Made by a program: the position numbers and the translations under genes. A DNA stretch of 64,000 bases from Siphlonurus alternatus. Its lineage: Eukaryota > Arthropoda > Insecta > Ephemeroptera > Siphlonuridae. Each line of letters starts with the position of its first letter. Position 1 is the first letter of the stretch. Shown in pieces: positions 45,786 through 61,000 of the stretch. The DNA is taken from NCBI GenBank assembly GCA_949825025.1, contig OX463782.1, forward strand, positions 62,001 through 126,000, in the 5' to 3' direction. The notes beneath the pieces were generated by a model. It made no database searches. It had not been told where the DNA came from and worked only from the letters and a program-made list of their open reading frames with translations.

Positions 45786-48525
45786 AATTGAATTGAATTG
45801 AATTGAATTGAATAAATGAATTGAATTGCATTGAATTGAATTGAATTGAATTGAATTGAATAAATGAATTTAATTGATTTGAATTGATTTGAATTGAATT
45901 GATTTGAATTGAATTGATTTGAATTGAAATGAATTGAATAAATGAATTGAATTGATTTGAATTGATTTGAATTGATTGAATTGACTTGAATTGAATAAAT
46001 GAATTGAATTAAATTAAATTGAATTGAATTGAATTAAATTGAATTGAATAAATAAATTGAATGAATGAATTGAATTGAATTGATTTGAATTGAATTGAAT
46101 TGAATTGAATTGAATTGAATTGAATAAATGAATTGAATTGCATTGATTTGAATTGAATTGAATTGATTTGAATTGAATTGAATTGAATTGAATTGAATTG
46201 AATTGAATAAATGAATTGAATTGATTTGAAATGATTTGAATTGATTTGAATTGAATTGAATTGAATTTAATTTAATTTAATTGAATTGAATTGAATTGAA
46301 TTGAATTGAATAAATGAATTGAATTGATTTGAATTGAATGAAATTGAATTGAATTGATTTGAATTGAATTGAATTGATTTGAATTGAATTGACTTGAATT
46401 GAATGAATTGAATAAATAAATTGACTTGATTTGAATTGAATTGAATAAATGAATTGAATTGAATTGAATTAAATAAGTGAATTGAATTGAATTGAATAAA
46501 TGAATTAAAATGAATTGAATTGAATTGATTTGAATTGAACTGCATTGAATTGAATTGAATTGATTTGAATTGAATTGAATTGAAATGAATTGAATAAATG
46601 AATTGAATTGATTTGAATTGAATTGATTTGAATTGATTGAATTGAATTGAATTGAATTGAATAAATGAATTGAATTGAATTGAATTGAATTGAATTAAAT
46701 TGAATTGATATAAATTGAATTGAATTGAATTGAATTGAATAAATGAATTGAATTGATTTGAATTGAATTGAATTGAATAAATGAATTGAATTTATTTGAA
46801 TTGAATTGAATTGAATTGAATTGAATTAAATTGAATTGAATTGAATAAATGAATTGAATTGCATTGATTTGAATTGAATTGAATAAATGAATTTAATTGA
46901 TTTGAATTGATTTGAATTTAATTGATTTGAATTGATTTGAATTGAATTGATTTGAATTGAAATGAATTGAATAAATGAATTGAATTGATTTGAATTGATT
47001 GAATTGAATTGACTTGAATTGAATAAATGAATTGAATTAAATTAAATTGAATTGAATTGAATTAAAATGAATTGAATAAATAAATTGAATGAATGAATTG
47101 AATTGATTTGAATTGAATTGAATTGAATTGAATTAAATTGAATTGAATAAATGAATTGAATTGCATTGATTTGAATTGAATTGAATTGAATTGAATTGAA
47201 TTGAATAAATGAATTTAATTGATTTGAATTGATTTGAATTGAATTGATTTGAATTGATTTGAATTGAATTGATTTGAATTGAAATGAATTGAATAAATGA
47301 ATTGAATTGATTTGAATTGATTTGAATTGATTGAATTGAATTGACTTGAATAGAATAAATGAATTGATTAGATTTGAATTGAATTGAATTAAATTGAATT
47401 GAAATAAATTGAATTGAATTGAATAAATGAATTGAATTAAATTAAATTGAATTGAATTGAATTAAATTGAATAAATAAATTGAATGAATGAATTGAATTG
47501 AATTGAATTGAATTGAATTGAATTGAATTGAATAAATGAATTGAATTGCATTGATTTGAATTGAATTGAATTGAATTGAATTGAATAAATGAATTGAATA
47601 AATTTGAATTGATTTGAATTGAATTAAATTAAATTGATTTGAATTGACTTGAATTGAATGAATTGAATAAAAGAATTGAATTGATTTTAATTGAATTAAA
47701 TTAAATTAAATTAAATTGAATTGAATTGAATTGAATTGAATTGATTTGAATTGAATTAAATTGAATTGAATTGATTTGATTTGAATTGAATTGACTTGAA
47801 TTGAATCAATTGAATAAATGAATTGAATTGATTTGAATTGAATCGAATTGAATTGATTTGAATTGAATTGAATTGAATGAATTGAATAAATGAATTGAAT
47901 TGAATTGAATTGAATAAATGAATTGAATAAATTTGAATTGATTTGAATTGAATTGAATTTAATTAAATTGAATTGAATTGAATTGAATTGAATTGAATTG
48001 AATTGAATGAATTGAATAAATGAATTGAATTGAATGAAATTGAATTGAATTGATTTGAATTGAATTGATTTGAATTGACTTGAATTGAATGAATTGAATA
48101 AAAGAATTGAATTGATTTGAATTGAACTGCATTGAATTGAATTGAATTGAATAAATTAATTGAATTGATTTGAATTGAATTGAATTGAATTGAATTGCTT
48201 TGAATTGAATTGAATTGATTTGAATTGACTTGAATTGAATGAATTGAATAAATGAATTGGATTGAATTGATTTGAATTGAATTGATTTGAATTGAATTGA
48301 ATTGAATTGAATTGAATAAATGAATTGAATTGATTTGAATTGAATGAAATTGAATTGAATTGATTTGATTTGAATTGAATTGACTTGAATTGAATGAATT
48401 GAATAAATAAATTGACTTGATTTGAATTGAATTGAATAAATGAATTGAATTGAATTGAATTAAATAAGTGAATTGAATTGAATTGAATAAATGAATTAAA
48501 TTGAATTGAATTGAATTGATTTGAA
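45786..48525 (+). repeat. 2.74 kb tandem unit, copy B
   Basis: This is the second copy of the previous unit. It runs directly into the rest of the 8 kb unit: after about 48525 the sequence continues through gataaaaa (48703) to the 49.5-55 kb part, whereas copy A was cut short at 45785 by the duplication junction. The 2.74 kb duplication therefore affected the start of an 8 kb unit. Confidence 0.8.
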
Positions 48526-49518
48526 TTGAACTGCATTGAATTGAATTGAATTGATTTGAATTAAATTGAATTGAAATGAATTGAATAAATGAATTGAATT
48601 GATTTGAATTGATTTGAATTGAATTGATTTGAATTGATTGAATTGAATTGACTTGAATTGAATAAATGAATTGAATTGAATTGAATTGAATTAAATTGAA
48701 ATGATAAAAATTGAATTGAATTGAATTGAATAAATGAATTAAATTGATTTGAATTGAATTGAATTGATTTGAATTGAATTGAATTGAATAAATGAATTGA
48801 ATTGATTTGAATTGAATTGAATTGAATTGAATAAATGAATTGAATAAATGAATTGAATTGCATTGAATTGAATTGAATTGATTTGAATTGAATTGAATAA
48901 ATGAATTTAATTGATTTGAATTGATTTGAATTGAATTGATTTGAATTGATTTGAATTGAATTGATTTGAATTGAAATGAATTGAATAAATGAATTGAATT
49001 GATTTGAATTGATTTGAATTGATTGAATTGAATTGACTTGAATTGAATAAATGAATTGAATTAAATTAAATTGAATTGAATTAAATTGAATTGAATAAAT
49101 AAATTGAATGAATGAATTGAATTGAATTGAATTGAATTGAATTGAATTGAATTGAATTGAATTGAATTGAATTGAATTGAATTGAATTGAATTGAATTGA
49201 ATTGAATTGAATTGAATAAATGAATTGAATTGCATTGATTTGAATTGAATTGAATTGAATTGAATTGAATTGAATAAATGAATTGAATTGCATTGATTTG
49301 AATTGAATTGAATTGAATTGAATTGAATAAAAGAATTTAATTGATTTGAATTGATTTGAATTGAATTGATTTGAATTGATTTGAATTGAAATGAATTGAA
49401 TAAATGAATTGAATTGATTTGAATTGATTTGAATTGATTGAATTGAATTGACTTGAATTGAATAAATGAATTGATTTGATTTGAATTAAATTGAATTAAA
49501 TTGAATTGAATAAATGAA

Positions 49519-49554
<36 letters not shown>

Positions 49555-52500
49555 AATAAAATTAATAAAATTAAATAAATTAAATTGAATTGAATTGAAT
49601 TAAATTGAATTGAAAAAATAAATTGAATGAATGAATTGAATTGAATTGAATTGAATTGAATTGAATTGAATTGAATTGAATTGAATAAATGAATTGAATT
49701 GCATTGATTTGAATTGAATTGAATTGAATTGAATTGAATTGAATTGAATAAATGAATTGAATTGCATTGATTTGAATTGAATTGAATTGAATTGAATTAA
49801 ATTGAATTGAATAAATGAATTGAATGAATGAATTGAATTGATTTGAATTGAATTGAATTGATTTAAATTGAATTGACTTGAATTGAATCAATTGAATAAA
49901 TGAATTAAATTGATTTGAATTGAATTGAATTAAATTGAATTAAATTGATTTGAATTGAATCGAATTGAATTGATTTGAATTGAATTGATTTGAATTGATT
50001 GAATTGAATTGACTTGAATTGAATAATTGAATTGATTTAAATTGAATTGACTTGAATTGAATCAATGAATAAATGAATTGAATTGACTTGAATTGAATTG
50101 AATTAAATTGAACTAAATTGATTTGAATTGAATCGAATTGAATTGAATTGATTGAATTGACTTGAATTGAATAAATGAATTGAATTGATTTGAATTGATT
50201 GAATTGAATTGACTTGAATTGAATAAATGAATTGAATTGATTTGAATTGAATTGACTTGAATTGAATGAATCGAATAAATAAATTGACTTGATTTGAATT
50301 GAATTGAATAAATGAATTGAATTGAATTGAATTAAATAAGTGATTTGAATTAAATAAGTGAATTGAATTGAATGGAATAAATGAATTGAATTGAATTGAT
50401 TTGAACTGCATTGAATTGAATTGAATTGAATTGAATAAATGAATTGATTTGATTTGAATTGATTTGAATTGATTTGAATTGATTTGAATTGAAATGAATT
50501 GAATAAATGAATTGAATTGATTTGAATTGATTTGAATTGAATTGATTTGAATTGATTGAATTAAATTGACTTGAATTGAAAAAATGAATTGAATTGATTT
50601 GAATTGAATTGAATTAAATTGAATTGAAATAAATTGAATTGAATTGAATACATGAATTGAATTAAATTATATTGAATTGAATTAAATTGAATTGAATAAA
50701 TGAATTGAATGAATGAATTGAATTGAATTGATTTGATTTGAATTGAATTGAATTGAATTGAATAAATGAATTGAATTGCATTGATTTGAATTGAATTGAA
50801 TAAATGAATTGAATAAATTTGATTTGATTTGAATTGAATTAAATTAAATTGATTTGAATTGAATAAATGAATTGAATTGAATTGAATTGAATTGAATTGA
50901 ATTGATTTGAATTAAATTGAATTGATTTGAATTGAATTGAATTGATTTGAATTGAACTGCATTGAATTGAATTGAATTTATTTGAATTGAATTGATTTGA
51001 ATTGAAATGAATTGAATAAATGAATTGAATTGATTTGAATTGAATTGATTTGAAATGATTGAATTGAATTAACTTGAATTGAATAAATGAATTGAATTGA
51101 TTTGAATTGAATTGAATTGAATTAAATTGAATTGAAATAAATTGCATTGAATTGAATAAATGAATTGAATTAAATTAAATTAAATTGAATTGAATTGAAA
51201 TGAATTGAATAAATGAATTGAATTGAATTGATTTGAATTGAATTGAATTGAATTGAATAAATGAATTGAATTGATTTGAATTGAATTCAATTGAATTGAA
51301 TTGAATTGAATTGAATAAATTTGAATTGATTTGAATTGAATTGAATTAAATTGATTTGAATTGAATTGAATTGAATTGACTTGAATTGAATAAATTGAAT
51401 AAAAGAATTGAATTGATTTGAATTAAATTAAATTAAATTAAATTAAATTGAATTAAATTGATTTGAATTGAATTGATTGAATTGAATGAATTGAATTGAA
51501 TTGAATTGAACTGCATTGAATTGAATTGATTTGATTTGATTTGAATTGACTTGACTTGAATTGAATGAATTGAATAAATGAATAGAATTGAATGAAATTG
51601 AATTGAATTGATTTGAATTGAATTGAATTGATTTGAATTGAATTGACTTGAATTGAATGAATTGAATAACTAAATTGACTTGATTTGAATTAAATTGAAT
51701 AAATGAATTGAATTGAATTAAATTAAGTAAGTGAATTGAATTGAATTGAATAAATGAATTGAATTGAATTGAATTGATTTGAATTGAACTGCATTGAATT
51801 GAATTGAATTGAATAAATGAATTGAATTGATTTGAATTGATTTGAATTGAATTGATTTGAATTGAAACGAATTGAATAAATGAATTGAATTGATTTGAAT
51901 TGAATTGATTTGAATTGATTGAATTGAATTGACTTGAATTGAATAAATGAATTGAATTGAATTGAATTGATTTGAATTGAATTGAATTGAATTAAATTAA
52001 ATTAAATTAAATTGAATTGAATTGAATTGAATTAAATTGATTTGAATTGAATCGAATTGAATTGATTTGAATTGAATTGATTTGAATTGATTGAATTGAA
52101 TTGACTTGAATTGAATAATTGAATTGAATTGATTTAAATTGAATTGACTTGAATTGAATCAATTGAATAAATGAATTGAATTGAATTGAATTGAATTAAA
52201 TTGATTTGAATCGAATTGAATTGTTTTGAATTGAATTGATTGAATGTAATTGACTTGAATTGAATAAATGAATTGAATTGTTTTGAATTGATTGAATTGA
52301 ATTGACTTGAATTGAATAAATGAATTGAATTGATTTGAATTGAATTGACTTGAATTGAATGAATTGAATAAATAAATTGACTTGATTTGAATTGAATTGA
52401 ATAAATGAATTGAATTGAATTGAATTAAATAAGTGAATTGAATTAAATAAGTGAATTAAATTGAATTGAATAAATGAATTGAATTGAATTGATTTGAATT

Positions 52501-55020
52501 GAACTGCATTGAATTGAATTGAATTGAATTGAATAAATGAATTGAATTGATTTGAATTGATTTGAATTGAATTGAATTGAATTGAATTGAATTGAATTGA
52601 ATTGAATTGAATTGAATTGAATAAATGAATTGAATTGATTTGAATTGAATGAAATTGAATTGAATTGATTTGAATTGAATTGAATTGATTTGATTTGAAT
52701 TGAATTGACTTGAATTGAATGAATTGAATAAATAAATTGACTTGATTTGAATTGAATTGAATAAATGAATTGAATTGAATTGAATTAAATAAGTGAATTG
52801 AATTGAATTGAATAAATGAATTAAATTGAATTGAATTGAATTGATTTGAATTGAACTGCATTGAATTGAATTGAATTGATTTGAATTGAATTGAATTGAA
52901 ATGAATTGAATAAATGAATTGAATTGATTTGAATTGATTTGAATTGAATTGATTTGAATTGATTGAATTGAATTGACTTGAATTGAATAAATGAATTGAA
53001 TTGAATTGAATTAAATTGAATTGATATAAATTGAATTGAATTGAATTGAATTGAATAAATGAATTGAATTGATTTGAATTGAATTGAATTGAATTGATTT
53101 GAATTGAATTGAATTGAATAAATGAATTGATTTGAATTGAATTGAATTGAATTGAATTGAATTGAATAAATGAATTGAATTGCATTGATTTGCATTGAAT
53201 TGAATTGATTTGAATTGAATTGAATTGAATTGAATAAATGAATTTAATTGATTTGAATTGATTTGAATTGAATTGATTTGAATTGATTTGAATTGAATTG
53301 ATTTGAATTGAAATGAATTGAATTGATTTGAATTGAATTGATTTGAATTGATTGAATTGAATTGACTTGAATTGAATAATTGAATTGAATTGATTTAAAT
53401 TGAATTGACTTGAATTGAATCAATTGAATAAATGAATTGAATTGAATTGAATTGAATTGAATTGAATTGAATTAAATTGAATTAAATTGATTTGAATCGA
53501 ATTGAATTGATTTGAATTGAATTGATTTGAATTGATTGAATGTAATTGACTTGAATTGAATAAATGAATTGAATTGTTTTGAATTGATTGAATTGAATTG
53601 ACTTGAATTGAATAAATGAATTGAATTGATTTGAATTGAATTGACTTGAATTGAATGAATTGAATAAATAAATTGACTTGATTTGAATTGAATTGAATAA
53701 ATGAATTGAATTGAATTGAATTAAATAAGTGAATTGAATTAAATAAGTGAATTAAATTGAATTGAATAAATGAATTGAATTGAATTGATTTGAATTGAAC
53801 TGCATTGAATTGAATTGAATTGAATTGAATAAATGAATTGAATTGATTTGAATTGATTTGAATTGATTTGAATTGAATTGAATTGAATTGAATTGAATTG
53901 AATTGAATTGAATAAATGAATTGAATTGATTTGAATTGAATGAAATTGAATTGAATTGATTTGAATTGAATTGAATTGATTTGATTTGAATTGATTAAAT
54001 AAATTGACTTGATTTGAATTGAATTGAATAAATGAATTGAATTGAATTGAATTAAATAAGTGAATTGAATTGAATTGAATAAATGAATTAAATTGAATTG
54101 AATTGAATTGATTTGAATTGAACTGCATTGAATTGAATTGAATTGATTTGAATTGAATTGAAATGAATTGAATAAATGATATGAATTGATTTGAATTGAT
54201 TCGAATTGAATTGATTTGAATTGATTGAATTGAATTGACATGAATTGAATAAATGAATTGAATTGAATTGAATTGAATTGAATTAAATTGAATTGATATA
54301 AATTGAATTGAATTGAATTGAATAAATGAATTGAATTGATTTGAATTGAATTGATTTGAATTGAATTGAATTGAATAAATGAATTGAATTGATTTGAATT
54401 GAATTGAATTGAATTGAATAAATGAATTGAATTGCATTGATTTGAATTGAATTGAATTGAATTGAATTGAATTGAATTGAATTGAATTGAATAAATGAAT
54501 TTAATTGATTTGAATTGATTTGAATTGATTTGATTTGAATAGATTTGAATTGAATTGATTTGAATTGAAATGAATTGAATAAATGAATTGAATTGATTTG
54601 AATTGATTGAATTGATTTGACTTGAATTGAATAAATTAATTGAATTAAATTAAATTGAATTGAATTGAATTAAATTGAATTGAATAAATAAATTGAATGA
54701 ATTGAATTGAATTGAATTGAATTGAATTGAATAAATGAATTGAATTGCATTGAATTGAATTGAATTGAATAAATGAATTTAATTGATTTAAATTGATTTG
54801 AATTGAATTGATTTGAATTGAATTGAATTAATTTGAATTGATTTGAATTGAAATGAATTGAATAAATGAATTGAATTGATTTGAATTGATTTGAATTGAT
54901 TGAATTGAATTGACTTGAATTGAATAAATGAATTGATTTGATTTGAATTGAATTGAATTAAATTGAATTGAATTGAATAAATGAATTGAATTGCATTGAT
55001 TTGAATTGAATTGAATAAAT
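46889..55020 (+). repeat. 8 kb higher-order repeat unit, copy 2
   Basis: An 8132 bp unit between the double gaatttaattg words at 46889 and 55021. It contains all landmarks of copy 1 in order: gattagattt (about 47366), gataaaaa (48703), gaaaaaa (49612), gaatgtaatt (52242 and about 53539) and gaatagattt (54537). It is longer than copies 1 and 3, in part because of the private 56-bp AAAT insertion. It also has a private gaaacgaattg (near 51866) where copies 1 and 3 have gaaatgaattg. Confidence 0.8.
49521..49583 (+). repeat. AAAT tetranucleotide microsatellite inside the satellite
   Basis: Eight perfect AAAT units (49521-49552) are followed by decaying units (aaaat, aaaatt, aataaaatt, aaataaatt) that grade back into the pentamer pattern. 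It is the only tetranucleotide tract of this kind in the window and contains no G or C. Copies 1 and 3 of the 8 kb unit, at 3181-3230 and 57667-57716, have the flanking words 43 bp apart, whereas here they are 99 bp apart. The net insertion is 56 bp. Confidence 0.95.
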
Positions 55021-58000
55021 GAATTTAATTGATTTGAATTGATTTGAATTTAATTGATTTGAATTGATTTGAATTGAATTGATTTGAATTGAAATGAATT
55101 GAATAAATGAATTGAATTGATTTGAATTGATTGAATTGAATTGACTTGAATTGAATAAATGAATTGAATTAAATTAAATTGAATTGAATTAAAATGAATT
55201 GAATAAATAAATTGAATGAATGAATTGAATTGAATTGATTTGAATTGAATTGAATTGAATTGAATTAAATTGAATTGAATAAATGAATTGAATTGCATTG
55301 ATTTGAATTGAATTGAATTGAATTGAATTGAATTGAATTGAATTGAATTGAATAAATGAATTTAATTGATTTGAATTGATTTGAATTGAATTGATTTGAA
55401 TTGATTTGAATTGAATTGATTTGAATTGAAATGAATTGAATAAATGAATTGAATTGATTTGAATTGATTTGAATTGATTGAATTGAATTGACTTGAATTG
55501 AATAAATGAATTGATTAGATTTGAATTGGATTGAATTAAATTGAATTGAAATAAATTGAATTGAATTGAATAAATGAATTGAATTAAATTAAATTGAATT
55601 GAATTGAATTAAATTGAATAAATAAATTGAATGAATGAATTGAATTGAATTGAATTGAATTGAATTGAATTGAATTGAATAAATGAATTGAATTGCATTG
55701 ATTTGAATTGAATTGAATTGAATTGAATTGAATTGAATAAATGAATTGAATAAATTTGAATTGATTTGAATTGAATTAAATTAAATTGATTTGAATTGAC
55801 TTGAATTGAATGAATTGAATAAAAGAATTGAATTGATTTTAATTGAATTAAATTAAATTAAATTAAATTGAATTGAATTGAATTGAATTGAATTGAATTG
55901 AATTGATTTGAATTGAATTAAATTGAATTGAATTGATTTGATTTGAATTGAATTGACTTGAATTGAATCAATTGAATAAATGAATTGAATTGATTTGAAT
56001 TGAATCGAATTGAATTGATTTGAATTGAATTGAATTGAATGAATTGAATAAATGAATTGAATTGAATTGAATTGAATTGAATAAATGAATTGAATAAATT
56101 TGAATTGATTTGAATTGAAATGAATTTAATTAAATTGAATTGAATTGAATTGAATTGAATTGAATTGAATGAATTGAATAAATGAATTGAATTGAATGAA
56201 ATTGAATTGAATTGATTTGAATTGAATTGATTTGAATTGACTTGAATTGAATGAATTGAATAAAAGAATTGAATTGATTTGAATTGAACTGCATTGAATT
56301 GAATTGAATAAATTAATTGAATTGATTTGAATTGAATTGAATTGAATTGAATTGCTTTGAATTGAATTGAATTGAATTGATTTGAATTGACTTGAATTGA
56401 ATGAATTGAATAAATGAATTGGATTGAATTGATTTGAATTGAATTGATTTTAATTGAATTGAATTGAATTGAATAAATGAATTGAATTGATTTGAATTGA
56501 ATGAAATTGAATTGAATTGATTTGATTTGAATTGAATTGACTTGAATTGAATGAATTGAATAAATAAATTGACTTGATTTGAATTGAATTGAATAAATGA
56601 ATTGAATTGAATTGAATTAAATAAGTGAATTGAATTGAATTGAATAAATGAATTAAATTGAATTGAATTGAATTGACTTGAATTGAACTGCATTGAATTG
56701 AATTGAATTGATTTGAATTAAATTGAATTGAAATGAATTGAATAAATGAATTGAATTGATTTGAATTGATTTGAATTGAATTGATTTGAATTGATTGAAT
56801 TGAATTGACTTGAATTGAATAAATGAATTGAATTGAATTGAATTGAATTAAATTGAATTGATAAAAATTGAATTGAATTGAATTGAATAAATGAATTAAA
56901 TTGATTTGAATTGAATTGATTTGAATTGAATTGAATTGAATTGAATAAATGAATTGAATTGATTTGAATTGAATTGAATTGAATTGAATTGAATTGAATA
57001 AATGAATTGAATTGCATTGAATTGAATTGAATTGAATTGAATTGAATTGAATTGAATAAATGAATTTAATTGATTTGAATTGATTTGAATTGAATTGATT
57101 TGAATTGATTTGAATTGAATTGATTTGAATTGAAATGAATTGAATAAATGAATTGAATTGATTTGAATTGATTGAATTGAATTGACTTGAATTGAATAAA
57201 TGAATTGAATTAAATTAAATTGAATTGAATTAAATTGAATTGAATAAATAAATTGAATGAATGAATTGAATTGAATTGATTTGAATTGAATTGAATTGAA
57301 TTGAATTGAATTGAATTGAATTGAATTGAATTGAATTGAATTGAATTGAATTGAATTGAATTGAATTGAATTGAATAAATGAATTGAATTGCATTGATTT
57401 GAATTGAATTGAATTGAATTGAATTGAATTGAATAAATGAATTGAATTGCATTGATTTGAATTGAATTGAATTGAATTGAATAAATGAATTTAATTGATT
57501 TGAATTGATTTGAATTGAATTGATTTGAATTGATTTGAATTGAAATGAATTGAATAAATGAATTGAATTGATTTGAATTGATTTGAATTGATTGAATTGA
57601 ATTGACTTGAATTGAATAAATGAATTGATTTGATTTGAATTAAATTGAATTAAATTGAATTGAATAAATGAATTAAATTAAATTGAATTGAATTGAATTA
57701 AATTGAATTGAAAAAATAAATTGAATGAATGAATTGAATTGAATTGAATTGAATTGAATTGAATTGAATTGAATAAATGAATTGAATTGCATTGATTTGA
57801 ATTGAATTGAATTGAATTGAATTAAATTGAATTGAATAAATGAATTGAATGAATGAATTGAATTGATTTAAATTGAATTGACTTGAATTGAATCAATTGA
57901 ATAAATGAATTAAATTGATTTGAATTGAATTGAATTAAATTGAATTAAATTGATTTGAATTGAATCGAATTGAATTGAATTGAATTGATTTGAATTGATT

Positions 58001-61000
58001 GAATTGAATTGACTTGAATTGAATAATTGAATTGATTTAAATTGAATTGACTTGAATTGAATCAATGAATAAATGAATTGAATTGACTTGAATTGAATTG
58101 AATTAAATTGAACTAAATTGATTTGAATTGAATCGAATTGAATTGAATTGATTGAATTGACTTGAATTGAATAAATGAATTGAATTGATTTGAATTGATT
58201 GAATTGAATTGACTTGAATTGAATAAATGAATTGAATTGATTTGAATTGAATTGACTTGAATTGAATGAATCGAATAAATAAATTGACTTGATTTGAATT
58301 GAATTGAATAAATGAATTGAATTGAATTGAATTAAATAAGTGATTTGAATTAAATAAGTGAATTGAATTGAATGGAATAAATGAATTGAATTGAATTGAT
58401 TTGAACTGCATTGAATTGAATTGAATTGAATTGAATAAATGAATTGATTTGATTTGAATTGATTTGAATTGATTTGAATTGATTTGAATTGAAATGAATT
58501 GAATAAATGAATTGAATTGATTTGAATTGATTTGAATTGAATTGATTTGAATTGATTGAATTAAATTGACTTGAATTGAAAAAATGAATTGAATTGATTT
58601 GAATTGAATTGAATTAAATTGAATTGAATTGAATACATGAATTGAATTAAATTATATTGAATTGAATTAAATTGAATTGAATAAATGAATTGAATGAATG
58701 AATTGAATTGAATTGATTTGAATTGAATTGAATTGAATTGAATAAATGAATTGAATTGCATTGATTTGAATTGAATTGAATTGAATAAATGAATTGAATA
58801 AATTTGATTTGATTTGAATTGAATTAAATTAAATTGATTTGAATTGAATAAATGAATTGAATTGAATTGAATTGAATTGAATTGAATTGATTTGAATTAA
58901 ATTGAATTGATTTGAATTGAATTGAATTGATTTGAATTGAACTGCATTGAATTGAATTGAATTTATTTGAACTGAATTGATTTGAATTGAAATGAATTGA
59001 ATAAATGAATTGAATTGATTTGAATTGAATTGATTTGAAATGATTGAATTGAATTAACTTGAATTGAATAAATGAATTGAATTGATTTGAATTGAATTGA
59101 ATTGAATTAAATTGAATTGAAATAAATTGCATTGAATTGAATAAATGAATTGAATTAAATTAAATTGAATTGAATTGAAATGAATTGAATAAATGAATTG
59201 AATTGAATTGATTTGAATTGAATTGAATTGAATAAATGAATTGAATTGATTTGAATTGAATTCAATTGAATTGAATTGAATTGAATTGAATAAATTTGAA
59301 TTGATTTGAATTGAATTGAATTAAATTGATTTGAATTGAATTGAATTGAATTGACTTGAATTGAATAAATTGAATAAAAGAATTGAATTGATTTGAATTA
59401 AATTAAATTAAATTAAATTAAATTGAATTAAATTGATTTGAATTGAATTGATTGAATTGAATGAATTGAATTGAATTGAATTGAACTGCATTGAATTGAA
59501 TTGATTTGATTTGATTTGAATTGACTTGACTTGAATTGAATGAATTGAATAAATGAATAGAATTGAATGAAATTGAATTGAATTGATTTGAATTGAATTG
59601 AATTGATTTGAATTGAATTGACTTGAATTGAATGAATTGAATAACTAAATTGACTTGATTTGAATTAAATTGAATAAATGAATTGAATTGAATTAAATTA
59701 AGTAAGTGAATTGAATTGAATTGAATAAATGAATTGAATTGAATTGAATTGATTTGAATTGAACTGCATTGAATTGAATTGAATTGAATAAATGAATTGA
59801 ATTGATTTGAATTGATTTGAATTGAATTGATTTGAATTGAAATGAATTGAATAAATGAATTGAATTGATTTGAATTGAATTGATTTGAATTGATTGAATT
59901 GAATTGACTTGAATTGAATAAATGAATTGAATTGAATTGATTTGAATTGAATTGAATTGAATTAAATTAAATTAAATTAAATTGAATTGAATTGAATTGA
60001 ATTAAATTGATTTGAATTGAATCGAATTGAATTGATTTGAATTGAATTGATTTGAATTGATTGAATTGAATTGACTTGAATTGAATAATTGAATTGAATT
60101 GATTTAAATTGAATTGACTTGAATTGAATCAATTGAATAAATGAATTGAATTGAATTGAATTAAATTGATTTGAATCGAATTGAATTGATTTGAATTGAA
60201 TTGATTGAATGTAATTGACTTGAATTGAATAAATGAATTGAATTGTTTTGAATTGATTGAATTGAATTGACTTGAATTGAATAAATGAATTGAATTGATT
60301 TGAATTGAATTGACTTGAATTGAATGAATTGAATAAATAAATTGACTTGATTTGAATTGAATTGAATAAATGAATTGAATTGAATTGAATTAAATAAGTG
60401 AATTGAATTAAATAAGTGAATTAAATTGAATTGAATAAATGAATTGAATTGAATTGATTTGAATTGAACTGCATTGAATTGAATTGAATTGAATTGAATA
60501 AATGAATTGAATTGATTTGAATTGATTTGAATTGAATTGAATTGAATTGAATTGAATTGAATTGAATTGAATTGAATAAATGAATTGAATTGATTTGAAT
60601 TGAATGAAATTGAATTGAATTGATTTGAATTGAATTGAATTGATTTGATTTGAATTGAATTGACTTGAATTGAATGAATTGAATAAATAAATTGACTTGA
60701 TTTGAATTGAATTGAATAAATGAATTGAATTGAATTGAATTAAATAAGTGAATTGAATTGAATTGAATAAATGAATTAAATTGAATTGAATTGAATTGAT
60801 TTGAATTGAACTGCATTGAATTGAATTGAATTGATTTGAATTGAATTGAAATGAATTGAATAAATGAATTGAATTGATTTGAATTGATTTGAATTGAATT
60901 GATTTGAATTGATTGAATTGAATTGACTTGAATTGAATAAATGAATTGAATTGAATTGAATTAAATTGAATTGATATAAATTGAATTGAATTGAATTGAA

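Noticed and set aside
49519..49583. AAAT tract as a poly(A) tail or target site of a retroelement
   Set aside because: No element body is joined to it, there is no target-site duplication, and the tract grades back into the pentamer. Slippage expansion explains it better.
52196..53185. 329-residue open frame on the minus strand, rich in Q, F, N, S, I
   Set aside because: It is a direct translation of the pentamer complement: 15 bases give the five residues QFNSI and all three minus frames are open. There is no codon structure, domain, or plausible start context; the ATG comes from the gcattg landmark.
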